Shown here: one piece after another, positions 43,391 through 51,890 of the stretch | Numbering within the stretch: the first letter of the stretch is position 1 | How the letters are laid out: every line of letters starts with the position of its first letter | Origin: an uncultured Caulobacter sp. | GTDB lineage: Bacteria > Pseudomonadota > Alphaproteobacteria > Caulobacterales > Caulobacteraceae | Assembly: GCA_913776195.1 (NCBI GenBank) | Contig: CAJYMH010000027.1 | Location: 16,093 to 80,092, forward strand | Direction: 5' to 3' | Length of the DNA stretch: 64,000 bases | Position numbers and translations under genes: made by a program | The notes under the pieces: model-generated | Seen by the model: only the letters and a program-made list of their open reading frames with translations | The model's database searches: none | Told to the model about the DNA's origin: nothing

Positions 43391-43782
43391 TGAGCAAGAA
43401 CGATCAGAAGAAGGACCTGCTCGGCAACCTCGCCTGGGGCGTCGGCATCATCGTCCTCGCCCTCGCCGCATCCTTCGCGCGCAAGCAGGGCTATGTGGAC
43501 AGCGAGACGGTCACGCGGATCGTCATCGGCGCCGCCGGCCTGATGATCGCCTGGTCCGGAAACCGCATGCCCAAGACCGTCGTACCCAACGCCTGGGCCG
43601 GCCGCGCCCGCCGGGTCGCGGGCTGGTCGCTGACCTTGAGCGGACTGGTCTATGCCGGCCTGTGGGCCTTCGCCCCCATTCCCCTGGCGGTCACCTTCGG
43701 GTCCGCGGCTGTCCTCGGCGGCATGGTCGTGACCCTCGGCTACTGCTTGCACCTGCGGACCAAGGTGAGGGCCGCCGGATGA
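43390..43782 (+). CDS. SdpI-like integral membrane protein
   Basis: 130 aa with four predicted helices ([76 protein letters not shown]). The inter-helix segment [20 protein letters not shown] recalls the conserved GN-x-MPK loop of SdpI proteins, which give immunity to the SdpC toxin in Bacillus. No toxin gene is present. Together with the ArsR gene it forms the widespread SdpR-SdpI-type unit, probably a membrane-stress sensor. Confidence 0.78.
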   Translation: MSKNDQKKDLLGNLAWGVGIIVLALAASFARKQGYVDSETVTRIVIGAAGLMIAWSGNRMPKTVVPNAWAGRARRVAGWSLTLSGLVYAGLWAFAPIPLAVTFGSAAVLGGMVVTLGYCLHLRTKVRAAG

Positions 43783-44132
43783 GCCACCGCATCTACACCA
43801 CCAGCTTCGCCAGCGTTTATGTCCACTACGTCGCCAAGGCGGAGAAGAAGGGGCGCACCAAGGCGGAGGTCGATCAGATCATCCGCTGGCTGACCGGTTT
43901 CACCCAGGAGGCGTTGGAGGCGCACCTGGCGGCCAAGACGGATTTCGAGACCGTCTTCGCCCAGGCGCAGCTCAACCCCGCGCGCGATCTCATCAAGGGC
44001 GTGGTCTGCGGCGTGCGGGTGGAAGACGTCGCCGATCCCCTGATGCGAGAGATCCGCTACCTGGACAAGCTCATCGACGAACTGGCCAAGGGTAAGGCGA
44101 TGGAGAAAATCCTGCGCGCGCCAGCTGCCTAG
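43779..44132 (+). CDS. DUF2200 protein
   Basis: 117 aa small helical protein. It matches DUF2200 over its full length: [59 protein letters not shown] and [20 protein letters not shown]. Function unknown. Its ATG overlaps the stop of the SdpI-like gene (ATGA), placing it as third gene of that operon. Confidence 0.9.
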   Translation: MSHRIYTTSFASVYVHYVAKAEKKGRTKAEVDQIIRWLTGFTQEALEAHLAAKTDFETVFAQAQLNPARDLIKGVVCGVRVEDVADPLMREIRYLDKLIDELAKGKAMEKILRAPAA

Positions 44133-44575
44133 TCTTTCCAGTTGGCGTAACGCCCGCACTCCGGATCAATCACCGGACCACGCCCCGCCTGGATGCGTTC
44201 GACCTTCCAGCGCTTTTCCAGCAGAGCCTTCACCTCACCGGACAGCGCTTCGCGGCGGGCCTTCGGTCCCGTGAAACCGACCGCCAGCTGATAGAAGGCG
44301 AGGCCGGAATTGCCGGCGACGACCCGGGCGCCGTCGTTTTCGGCCACGACCTCGATGACTGGCCGCGAAGGTCCGGTGGCGGCTGTCTCACGGCTGCTGT
44401 CGATGAAGTTCAGACCCTGAGTCCGTGCATAGCTCTTCAGCAGGTCCTTGAAGGCTTCCGCGCCCGCGGCGTCCTGCACGCAAACCTCAAGCTCGGGGGC
44501 GTAGGGTTCTGGCTGGGCGCATGCCGCGGAAAGGCCCGCCAAGGCGACGGCCGCCATGATTACGCCGCGCTTCAC
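44129..44575 (-). CDS. Putative lipoprotein
   Basis: 148 aa, starting at GTG that overlaps the stop of the hydrolase gene (GTGA). The signal [19 protein letters not shown] has a lipobox with the lipidated Cys directly before AQPEP. The mature ~128 residues ([69 protein letters not shown]) include two cysteines that could form a disulfide. No family recognised. Convergent with DUF2200 (4-base overlap). Confidence 0.75.
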   Translation of the reverse strand: MKRGVIMAAVALAGLSAACAQPEPYAPELEVCVQDAAGAEAFKDLLKSYARTQGLNFIDSSRETAATGPSRPVIEVVAENDGARVVAGNSGLAFYQLAVGFTGPKARREALSGEVKALLEKRWKVERIQAGRGPVIDPECGRYANWKD

Positions 44576-45315
44576 GCCACCTCCTCCACCGCCGCCGTCA
44601 GCCGCGCCAGGTCCTGATCCCGCGACAGACGATGGTCGCCATCCTTGATCAGGCTGAACACCACGTCGTCGCAGCGGATCGCATGAGCCAGGGTCAAGGC
44701 GTGCATCCACGGGACGTCGGGGTCCTGGCCGCCCTGCAGGATGCGCACGGGAACGCCGATGTTCACCGGCCCCGGCAGGATCGACCAGCGCGCGCCGTCC
44801 TCCAGCAATTCGCGGGTGATCGGATAGGGATCGCCGTACTCAGACGGCCGCATCCACACCCCGTCGCTCGCCAGCGCTTCATGCGCCTCGGGCGGGAATT
44901 CGGGGACCATCAGCTTCTCGGTGAAGTCTGGCGCAGGGGCGATCAGGACCATGGCCTTCACCCGATCCGGCCGGGCCGCCGCCGCCAGGCAAGCGATCCA
45001 TCCGCCCATGGATGAGCCGACTAGGACCAGCGGCCCTTGGGTCAGGCGGTCGATCACCTCCAGCGCATCGGCCCGCCAACGGCTGATCGTGCCGTCGCGG
45101 AACGCGCCGCCGGACTCGCCGTGGCCGAAATAGTCGAAGCGGACATAGGCCCGCCCCTTGTCCAGCGCCCAATCGGCCAGGGTCTGGGCCTTGCTGCCGG
45201 CCATGTCCGACATGAACCCGCCCAGCCAGACCACCGTCGGCCCCGCCCCCTCGACCTTGCGCCACGCCACGGGCGCGCCGCCTTCCACCTCGAGACGTCC
45301 GGTCGATTCGGTCAT
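44572..45315 (-). CDS. Alpha/beta hydrolase, ABHD10-like
   Basis: 247 aa cytosolic serine hydrolase. Core motifs: WLGGFMSDMAGSKAQTLADW, FDYFGHGESGGAF, nucleophile elbow LVGSSMGGWIACL, and catalytic His in IKDGDHRLSR, with the Asp likely in GGQDPDVPW. This arrangement is typical of ABHD10-like thioesterases/esterases. It is the first gene of a two-gene unit with the lipoprotein. Confidence 0.88.
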   Translation of the reverse strand: MTESTGRLEVEGGAPVAWRKVEGAGPTVVWLGGFMSDMAGSKAQTLADWALDKGRAYVRFDYFGHGESGGAFRDGTISRWRADALEVIDRLTQGPLVLVGSSMGGWIACLAAAARPDRVKAMVLIAPAPDFTEKLMVPEFPPEAHEALASDGVWMRPSEYGDPYPITRELLEDGARWSILPGPVNIGVPVRILQGGQDPDVPWMHALTLAHAIRCDDVVFSLIKDGDHRLSRDQDLARLTAAVEEVA

Positions 45316-45332
45316 GGCGTTAACAGGCCTCT

Positions 45333-46577
45333 TTGATTAGTAACGGCGGCTACCTGAATTACCCGCCTCTGCGCCGACGTGAAACGGCTGAGGCGAAGCT
45401 GGAAGCGCGCCCCTTGGCCCTGCCGCCCGATTTCACCCTGCTGCAGGTCGTTCCCGAGCTGGAGACCGGCGGCGCCGAGCAGACCACCCTGGACGTGGCC
45501 AACGCCGTAATCGCGGCCGGCGGCGCGGCCCTGGTCGCCACACGTGGCGGCCGCATGGCCCAGAAGCTCACCGCCGAGGGCGGTCGCCTGGCCCAGATGC
45601 CGGTGCAGTCCAAGAACCCGCTGGTCATGCTGGGCAACGCCTCGCGCCTGGTGGACCTGATCAGGCGCGAGAAGGTGGATCTGGTCCACGTTCGCTCCCG
45701 CGCCCCGGCGTTCAGCGCCCTTTGGGCGGCGCAGGCGACCAAAACCCCGCTCGTGGCCACCTATCACGGGGTCTACAACGCCAAGTCCGGCCTGAAGCGC
45801 TGGTACAACGCGGTCATGACCAAGGGCGACTTGGTCATCGCCAATTCCGACTACACCCGCCGTCATGTGATCGCCGAGCACCATGTGGACCCGGAACGGG
45901 TGGTCAATATCCCGCGCGGCGTTGACCTGCGGCGGTTCGAGCCGCGCATGGTCGCTCCCAGCCGTGTGGACGCCCTGCGCCGCGCCTGGGGCCTCGCCCC
46001 CGCCGATCACCGGGTGAAGGTTCTACTGGCCGGCCGCCTTACCCGCTGGAAGGGCCAGGCCCTGCTGATCGAGGCGGCGGCCCGGCTCAAGCAGCGCGGC
46101 CTCACCGGCTTCCTGATCATCTTGGCCGGCGACGACCAAGGCCGCCACGACTATCGGGCCGAGCTGGAGCGCAAGATCAGCGCGGATGGGTTGAGTGACA
46201 ACGTGCGCATCGTCGGCCATTGCGACGACATGCCCGCCGCCTACCTCATCGCAGACTACGCCGCCGCGCCCTCGCTGGAGCCCGAAGCCTTCGGCCGCAC
46301 AGCGGTGGAGCCGCAGGTCATGGGCCGCCCGGTTCTGGCCGCCGGTCATGGCGGGGCGCTGGAGACCGTGCTCCATGGCGAGACCGGCTGGCTGGTCGCC
46401 CCCGGCGACGCCGACGCCTGGGCCGACGCCCTGGACACCGCCATCGCCCTGCCCGCCCACAAGCGCATGAGCATGGGCGAGGCCGGCCGCGCCCGCGCCC
46501 GCAAGCTGTTCTCGGTGGACGCCATGTGCGCCGCCTATCTCGACGTTTACGCCCGCGTGCTCGAGGCCCGCCGATGA
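45333..46577 (+). CDS. Glycosyltransferase family 4
   Basis: 414 aa GT-B glycosyltransferase. The N-terminal acceptor domain has VVPELETGGAEQTTLDVANA, RSRAPAFSALWAA and VATYHGVYNAKSGLKRWYNA. The C-terminal donor domain has VLLAGRLTRWKGQALLIEAA, VRIVGHCDDMPAAYLIADYA, and the E-x7-E nucleotide-sugar motif in PSLEPEAFGRTAVEPQVMGR. The only available start before the conserved region is TTG at 45333. Likely transfers a hexose during LPS or capsule synthesis. Overlaps the GT9 gene by ATGA. Confidence 0.9.
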   Translation: MISNGGYLNYPPLRRRETAEAKLEARPLALPPDFTLLQVVPELETGGAEQTTLDVANAVIAAGGAALVATRGGRMAQKLTAEGGRLAQMPVQSKNPLVMLGNASRLVDLIRREKVDLVHVRSRAPAFSALWAAQATKTPLVATYHGVYNAKSGLKRWYNAVMTKGDLVIANSDYTRRHVIAEHHVDPERVVNIPRGVDLRRFEPRMVAPSRVDALRRAWGLAPADHRVKVLLAGRLTRWKGQALLIEAAARLKQRGLTGFLIILAGDDQGRHDYRAELERKISADGLSDNVRIVGHCDDMPAAYLIADYAAAPSLEPEAFGRTAVEPQVMGRPVLAAGHGGALETVLHGETGWLVAPGDADAWADALDTAIALPAHKRMSMGEAGRARARKLFSVDAMCAAYLDVYARVLEARR

Positions 46578-47545
46578 GCCGTCCCGTGCGCAAGGTCCTG
46601 GTGATCAAGCTGGGCGCCCTGGGCGATTTCGTCCTGGCCCTTGCCGCAGCCCGCAAGATCCGCGAGGCGCACCCCCAGGCGCACATCACCCTGCTGACCA
46701 CCCCCGCCTATGAAGGCTTGGCCGTGGCCAGCCCCTATTTCGACGTGGTGGAGACCGACGGTCGCCCCGAGGACGCCGCGGAGTTGCGCGCCATGCTGAA
46801 GCGTATGCGCGGCGCCGGCTATGACCGCATCTACGACCTGCAAACCTCCGGCCGATCCAGCCGCTACTTCTACGCCCTGTGGCCGTTCGCGCCGAAGTGG
46901 TCCGGCATCGCCCCAGGGGCTGCCTTCCGCCACAAGAATCCCGACCGCGACCACATGCACACCCTGGAGCGGCAGGCAGAACAGCTGAAAGTCGCCGGCA
47001 TCTGGCCGGACGCGCCGATCGCCCCCGGCGAGGCGCCGCCGCCGGACCTGTCATGGATGGCTGACACGCCGCTCAAGATCCGCCCCACCCGCCCCTTCGT
47101 TCTGCTGGTCCCCGGCGCCTCGGCCCACCGGCCGGAGAAGCGCTGGCCGGCCGAGCGGTTCAACGAGATCGCCCGCTTCCTGGACGAGGCCGGCTACGAC
47201 GTGGTGGTCATCGGCGGCCCACAGGAAAATCCGCTGGCCCGCATCATCGCCAAGGGCGCCAAGGGCGTCCGCGACCTGACCGGCCGGACCGACTTCGCCC
47301 AGATCGCCGCCCTGGGCGCCAAGGCGGTCCTGGCCATCGGCAACGACACAGGGCCGCTGCATCTGATCACCGCCGCCGGCGCCCCGAGCATCGCCCTGTT
47401 CTCCAGCGCCTCGGACCCGGATCTTTGCGCCCCGCGCGGCCATGTCGCCATCATCCGCGCTGATGACCTGAACGATGTGCCCGCCGAGACGGTGCTGACC
47501 GCCGTCCGCGCCATGCTGCCGCAAAAGGAAAAGGCCCCCGCCTGA
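46574..47545 (+). CDS. Glycosyltransferase family 9 (heptosyltransferase-like)
   Basis: 323 aa GT9 enzyme, the ADP-heptose:LPS heptosyltransferase fold. N-terminal VLVIKLGALGDFVLALAAAR, IYDLQTSGRSSRYFYALWPF; C-terminal LLVPGASAHRPEKRWPAERF and the donor-site IGNDTGPLHLITAAG. Coupled to a GT4 gene, so the pair probably adds two consecutive sugars to the LPS core or another glycolipid. The exact sugar cannot be told. Confidence 0.92.
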   Translation: MSRPVRKVLVIKLGALGDFVLALAAARKIREAHPQAHITLLTTPAYEGLAVASPYFDVVETDGRPEDAAELRAMLKRMRGAGYDRIYDLQTSGRSSRYFYALWPFAPKWSGIAPGAAFRHKNPDRDHMHTLERQAEQLKVAGIWPDAPIAPGEAPPPDLSWMADTPLKIRPTRPFVLLVPGASAHRPEKRWPAERFNEIARFLDEAGYDVVVIGGPQENPLARIIAKGAKGVRDLTGRTDFAQIAALGAKAVLAIGNDTGPLHLITAAGAPSIALFSSASDPDLCAPRGHVAIIRADDLNDVPAETVLTAVRAMLPQKEKAPA

Positions 47546-47581
47546 CGCGAGGGCCTCGACCATTCCGAAAAGAGACCGTCC

Positions 47582-48445
47582 TTATGCCGGCGGGATCGAG
47601 CTGATCGCGCTGGTAAGGGCGTCGTCGCTGGAGGCGTTCACACGCAGATTGTTCTGCACGTTGCTCACGCCGCTGATCGACTCAGCCAGATTCTCTGCCC
47701 GGCGCTTGTCGTCACGGCTGCGGACAGTCCCCGTCAGGGTCACGTCAGCGTCGCTCACCGAAACATCAATGTTCGAGGCGTCCAGCCAGGCGTCGTCAGT
47801 CAGGCGGTCATTGACGTCCTCGCGGATGCGGTCGTCCGAACGGCGGTAGCCCTTCGGCCCCCGGCCGCGATGCTCGCCGCGCGCCAGCTCACGCGCCCGG
47901 ACACGCGCCTCGGCCTCGTCGTCGCCGAAGAAGGCGGAGATACGGTCGCCGGCCCGTTCGGCCCAGCTGCGCTCCTCGTCCGAACGCCAGTCGCGGCCGC
48001 GCGAGCGGTTGGAGTCCGCATAGGTCCCGCCGCCATAGCCGTACTCGTCGGCGCCATAGCCGTAGGCCGAATATCGGCGGCCCTCATGGCGGTCCCGGTC
48101 GTACTCTCCATAGCGCGCCTGGTTGTCGAGGCCGGGGTCATACCCGCCGCCGACGCCATTGGGATTGTAGCTCTGATCGCCGTACCCATAGCGGCCCCGG
48201 TCAGCGGCGCTGTAGCTGGTCGGCGCGCTGAACGTGCGCCCGCCGTGGACGCGATCGCCATATTCGCGGCGATACGCGCCCCGGCCGCCATAGCGGCGCT
48301 CGCGGTCACGATCCGTGTCGCCGGAATAGCGTCCGAAGTCGCGGTCGGCGCCGTAACCGCCACGGCCGTCCTCGCGGCCTTCCCACCAGCTGCGGTCGTC
48401 GCGCCAGTCGCGGTCTCGGTCACTCCACCTGTTGTCATCGGCCAT
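47582..48445 (-). CDS. BON-domain protein with long RDGY-rich disordered region
   Basis: 287 aa, no signal peptide. Residues ~1-160 are low complexity, rich in Arg, Asp, Gly and Tyr (DNRWSDRDRDWRDDRSWW; YGGRGAYRREYGDRVHGG). A short amphipathic element AERAGDRISAFFGDDEAEAR follows. The C-terminal ~75 residues (DDRIREDVNDRLTDDAWLDA, IDVSVSDADVTLTGTVRSRD, KRRAENLAESISGVSNVQNN) form one BON domain, normally a periplasmic phospholipid-binding fold. The absence of an export signal is odd. May be cytosolic and condensate-forming, or membrane-associated. Confidence 0.85.
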   Translation of the reverse strand: MADDNRWSDRDRDWRDDRSWWEGREDGRGGYGADRDFGRYSGDTDRDRERRYGGRGAYRREYGDRVHGGRTFSAPTSYSAADRGRYGYGDQSYNPNGVGGGYDPGLDNQARYGEYDRDRHEGRRYSAYGYGADEYGYGGGTYADSNRSRGRDWRSDEERSWAERAGDRISAFFGDDEAEARVRARELARGEHRGRGPKGYRRSDDRIREDVNDRLTDDAWLDASNIDVSVSDADVTLTGTVRSRDDKRRAENLAESISGVSNVQNNLRVNASSDDALTSAISSIPPA

Positions 48446-48673
48446 GGTCGTTTCTCCTTTGTGGCGTTTGGGGCCGGGCGTGGGGGATCAATCGCCCGTC
48501 CCTGCGCATTAAACCCATCGGCGAGCGGCCAAGTTTCTTAACGCTCAGCGCCTATTTCCGACCGTCTAAGGTCCGGCGCAGCTTGAAGAAGGGCGGTCCT
48601 TTCGTCATATATCGAGCCAACGTGGCGCACCTGTGCGCCGCGCGATTGCTGTAACAGGTCCGGAGCACCGCCT

Positions 48674-49207
48674 ATTCGCCGCCCGATGCAAGCGCCCCCC
48701 GTCAAGGACGGCCCGCGCACCAATGATGAGATCCGCGTTCCGCGCGTCCTGCTGATCGACCAGAATGGCGAGAAGCAGGGGATCATGCCGACGTCCGCCG
48801 CCCTGGAGGCTGCGGAGGAGGTTGGTCTCGATCTCGTTGAAATCGTTCCGAACGCTGATCCGCCCGTTTGCAAGATCCTGGATTACGGCAAGTACAAGTT
48901 CCAGGAGCAGAAGAAGAAGAACGAGGCGCGCAAGCGTCAGAAGGTCGTCGAGATCAAGGAGATCAAGCTGCGACCGAACATCGACACTCACGACTACGAC
49001 GTGAAGGCCAAGTCGATGCACCGCTTCTTCGAGGAAGGCGACAAGGTGAAGGTCACCCTGCGCTTCCGCGGCCGTGAAATGGCTCACCCGGAGCTGGGCA
49101 TGAAGCTGCTCCAGAAGGTCAAGGCCGACTTCGATGAAGTCGCCAAGGTCGAGTACGAGCCGCGCATGGAAGGCCGTCAGATGATCATGATCCTGGCCCC
49201 TCGCTAG
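48674..49207 (+). CDS. infC: Translation initiation factor IF-3, probable AUU start
   Basis: 177 aa if started at ATT (48674), giving (M)[24 protein letters not shown] at 48662-48665 lies 8 bases before ATT but 20 bases before the first ATG (48686), which argues for ATT. AUU starts in infC allow IF-3 to autoregulate. The N-domain spans [14 protein letters not shown] to [20 protein letters not shown]. The linker is [16 protein letters not shown], and the C-domain has [20 protein letters not shown] and [18 protein letters not shown] strong terminator follows, separating it from rpmI-rplT. Confidence 0.95.
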   Translation: MRRPMQAPPVKDGPRTNDEIRVPRVLLIDQNGEKQGIMPTSAALEAAEEVGLDLVEIVPNADPPVCKILDYGKYKFQEQKKKNEARKRQKVVEIKEIKLRPNIDTHDYDVKAKSMHRFFEEGDKVKVTLRFRGREMAHPELGMKLLQKVKADFDEVAKVEYEPRMEGRQMIMILAPR

Positions 49208-49234
49208 GAGATCGAAATTCCTTACGGAATAAGG

Positions 49235-49263
49235 CGCTCCGGCAGAAATGCCGGAGCGTTTTT
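49235..49263 (+). terminator. Terminator of infC
   Basis: A perfect 10-bp stem CGCTCCGGCA/TGCCGGAGCG with a GAAA tetraloop, followed by TTTTTC, 27 bases after the stop codon. Confidence 0.95.
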
Positions 49264-49331
49264 CATTTGCGCCGACGCTCAGCGAATCTTACTCAGATTA
49301 CTCCCGATGGTTGTGCTTCAAGTAGGGGTGC

Positions 49332-51290
49332 ATGAAGCGTCTATTCGTGGCGGGCCTGATCGCCTGCCTGTCCGTCGCCGCGTCCGCCGTCGCCGCGCCG
49401 CTTGAGGCCTATGGCCGCCTGCCCGCCATAGAAGACGTCCAAATCTCGCCGGATGGGCAAATGCTGGCCTCTTCCGTAACGATCGGCGGCGAGCAGCGAT
49501 ACATCATGGTGAAGCGGATCGCCGACAATGCGACCGTCTACAGCGTCGCCGCCGGGAACGTGAAACTGCGCGACCTAAGCTGGGCCGGCCCCGACCACCT
49601 AGTGGTCACGAGTTCGCGGACCAGTTCGGCTCGCGGCGTCACCGGCGGACGTCGGGAGTATTTCCTGGCGCTCCTGCTCGACATCAAAAGCCGCAAGAGC
49701 AAGCACCTGCTCTCCAACGAGCCCAACGCCATGAACGTGGTCGCGCGGCCGCCCGAGGTGCGGATGGTCAACGGCTCTCCATCCCTTCTGCTCTATGGCT
49801 TTCGCATGTCGACCGAGCGCGGATCGTCATCCAACAGGCTCTATCTGACGGTCTTCCGCCACAATGTCGGCAATGGGAGCACCATGGTCCTCGCCCAGGG
49901 GGAAGAGGACGTCGACGACTGGCAGATCGCGCCGGACGGCACGGTGCTGGCTCGCTCCCTGTATGACCAGGGCACAGGCCAGTGGTCGCTGCAGATGCGC
50001 GACGGCTCAAACTGGAAAACAGTCGAGCAGGAACGCCTCCCGCTCGGCTCGCCCCGCATCCGCGGCCTCGGCCGCACCGCCGACTCCGTGGTCACCCTCT
50101 CGCCGGCCGAAGCCGGAGAAGGCGATGACGACGAAGACGCCGCCCTGCGCCGCACGATGCGGGAATATCGCCTCTCTGGCACATGGAATCTTCCCCCGAC
50201 CACCGGCCAGCTTCTCCATGATCCGGCGACCGGTCACCTGATCGGCGGCGGCGAAATCACCGGCGACACCAGCCGCTACAGCTTCTTCGATCCAAAGGCC
50301 GATGCGGCTTGGAAGGCGATCATCCGCACCTATCCAGGCCAGATGGTCACCTTGGCGTCCTGGTCGGCCAATCGCCGCCGGATCGTGGTCAAGGTGGATG
50401 ATCCCAAGGCCGGGCCAGCCTTCGCCTTCGTCGATCTGGATGCCCGGCGCGCCGACTGGATTGGGAACGTCTACAACCTCGACCCCGAGGACATCTCTGA
50501 AAAGCGCGCCATCATCTACAAGGCCAAGGATGGGCTGGACATCCCCGGCTACCTCACCCTGCCGCGCGGCAAGGATGCCAAGAAGCTTCCGCTGGTCGTC
50601 CTGCCGCACGGCGGTCCCGCCGCTCGCGACACCCTGAGCTTTGACTGGTGGAGCCAGGCCATGGCCTCGCGCGGCTACGCGGTCCTGCAACCCAACTTCA
50701 GGGGCTCCGCCGCCGTGCGGGCCGGCCTGCGCGAAGCCGGCTTCGGCGAGTGGGGCCGCAAGATGCAAAGCGATATCAGCGACGGTGTCGCCCATCTTGC
50801 GAGAGAAGGCCTGATCGATCCAAAAAGGGTCTGCATCGTCGGCGGCAGCTATGGCGGCTACGCCGCCCTTGCGGGCGTGACGGTAGAACAGGGCGTATAC
50901 AGGTGCGCCGTCTCGGTGAACGGCGTGACCGACCTTCGCCGCATGCTGCTGACAGCGCAGAACGGGCCGATCCGACGCAACTCAACCCTCCGCTACTGGA
51001 GCGCCTTCATGGGTGTCGACGGCGCCCGCGACCCCGACCTCGCCTCCATATCCCCAGCTATCCTGGCCGCCAGAGCCGACGCCCCCGTCCTGATGATCCA
51101 CGGCAAGGACGACACCGTCGTTCCCTACGACCAGAGCCGGGTAATGGCTGACGCCCTGAAGAAGGCCGGCAAGCCGCACGAGTTCGTCACCCTCGCCGGC
51201 GAGGACCACTGGCTCTCCCGTGGCGAAACCCGCTTGCAGATGCTGCAGGCCACGGTCGCCTTCCTGGAGCGCGAGAACCCGCCGCGATAA
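49332..51290 (+). CDS. Exported S9-family (prolyl oligopeptidase-type) peptidase
   Basis: 652 aa. A Sec signal peptide (MKRLFVAGLIACLSVAASAV) precedes a beta-propeller-like region (~25-400) with WD/TolB-type segments such as QISPDGQMLAS and DWQIAPDGTVLARS. The C-terminal alpha/beta-hydrolase domain starts near LDIPGYLTLPRGK. The catalytic triad is Ser506 in VGGSYGGYAAL, Asp594 in KDDTVVPYDQS and His626 in GEDHWLSR. Likely a periplasmic dipeptidyl- or acylaminoacyl-peptidase degrading short peptides. Lies between infC and the MarR gene, with no obvious operon link. Confidence 0.92.
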   Translation: MKRLFVAGLIACLSVAASAVAAPLEAYGRLPAIEDVQISPDGQMLASSVTIGGEQRYIMVKRIADNATVYSVAAGNVKLRDLSWAGPDHLVVTSSRTSSARGVTGGRREYFLALLLDIKSRKSKHLLSNEPNAMNVVARPPEVRMVNGSPSLLLYGFRMSTERGSSSNRLYLTVFRHNVGNGSTMVLAQGEEDVDDWQIAPDGTVLARSLYDQGTGQWSLQMRDGSNWKTVEQERLPLGSPRIRGLGRTADSVVTLSPAEAGEGDDDEDAALRRTMREYRLSGTWNLPPTTGQLLHDPATGHLIGGGEITGDTSRYSFFDPKADAAWKAIIRTYPGQMVTLASWSANRRRIVVKVDDPKAGPAFAFVDLDARRADWIGNVYNLDPEDISEKRAIIYKAKDGLDIPGYLTLPRGKDAKKLPLVVLPHGGPAARDTLSFDWWSQAMASRGYAVLQPNFRGSAAVRAGLREAGFGEWGRKMQSDISDGVAHLAREGLIDPKRVCIVGGSYGGYAALAGVTVEQGVYRCAVSVNGVTDLRRMLLTAQNGPIRRNSTLRYWSAFMGVDGARDPDLASISPAILAARADAPVLMIHGKDDTVVPYDQSRVMADALKKAGKPHEFVTLAGEDHWLSRGETRLQMLQATVAFLERENPPR

Positions 51291-51378
51291 GGCCCTGCTA
51301 GACCTGCAACGGGTTTCGTGGCCTGATCGCGCAACCCGCTCCTCGGCCGCCTTGCCGAGAAATCGCTTGCGCCGGATA

Positions 51379-51396
51379 TATGTAAGTAATTACATA
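51379..51396. promoter_or_regulatory. Palindromic operator in front of the MarR gene
   Basis: Arms TATGTAA (51379-51385) and TTACATA (51390-51396) around GTAA. It lies 5 bases before the MarR ATG, in an AT-rich island where the -10 element must be. Typical placement and size for MarR-family autoregulation. Confidence 0.7.
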
Positions 51397-51401
51397 AATT
51401 C

Positions 51402-51890
51402 ATGGATTACATCGCGCAAAAAGGAGCGTCGGCCTTCGGTTCTCGTCTCCGCCGCCTCATCGACCGCCTCGACCGCGAGGTTCAGGAGATTTATCGCGGC
51501 GCCGAGGTCGCCTTCGAGCCCCGCTGGTTCTCCGCCTTCATCGCCATTCGAGACGCCGGCTCCCTGACCGTCGGCGAGATCGCTGAGCGGACGGGCGTGA
51601 CCCACGCCGCAGTCAGCCAGGTGCGCGCCGCCATGGAGGCCGCCGGCCTGGTGCAATCCGAATCCGATCCGAGCGACGGCCGGGTCAAACGTCTGAGCCT
51701 CACCGAGAAAGGCCAGGAGGAGGCCCGGCGGCTGGAGCCCCTGTGGTCGGCCATCGCCGCCGCCACTGGCCAGTTCCTGGGCGAAGGCGCCCCGCAGATG
51801 CTGGCCCAGCTCGACGGCCTGGACGCCGCCCTCGCCCGTCAGGGTCTCAAAGACCGCGTCGCGGAGCTGATGAAGGCGAACGGCAAGTGA
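51402..51890 (+). CDS. MarR-family regulator
   Basis: 162 aa winged-helix regulator. DNA-binding region SLTVGEIAERTGVTHAAVSQ, VRAAMEAAGLVQSESDPSDG, RVKRLSLTEKGQEEARRL, with the wing Asp-x-Arg motif present. Ligand unknown. Its stop overlaps the GTG start of the S41 peptidase gene (GTGA), so regulator and peptidase are co-translated, and the operator upstream of the regulator should control both. Confidence 0.92.
   Translation: MDYIAQKGASAFGSRLRRLIDRLDREVQEIYRGAEVAFEPRWFSAFIAIRDAGSLTVGEIAERTGVTHAAVSQVRAAMEAAGLVQSESDPSDGRVKRLSLTEKGQEEARRLEPLWSAIAAATGQFLGEGAPQMLAQLDGLDAALARQGLKDRVAELMKANGK

Noticed and set aside
43390-43782. Toxin-antitoxin reading of the ArsR/SdpI/DUF2200 genes
   Set aside because: No toxin-like protein is present. 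An SdpR-SdpI-type autoregulated unit explains the first two genes better.
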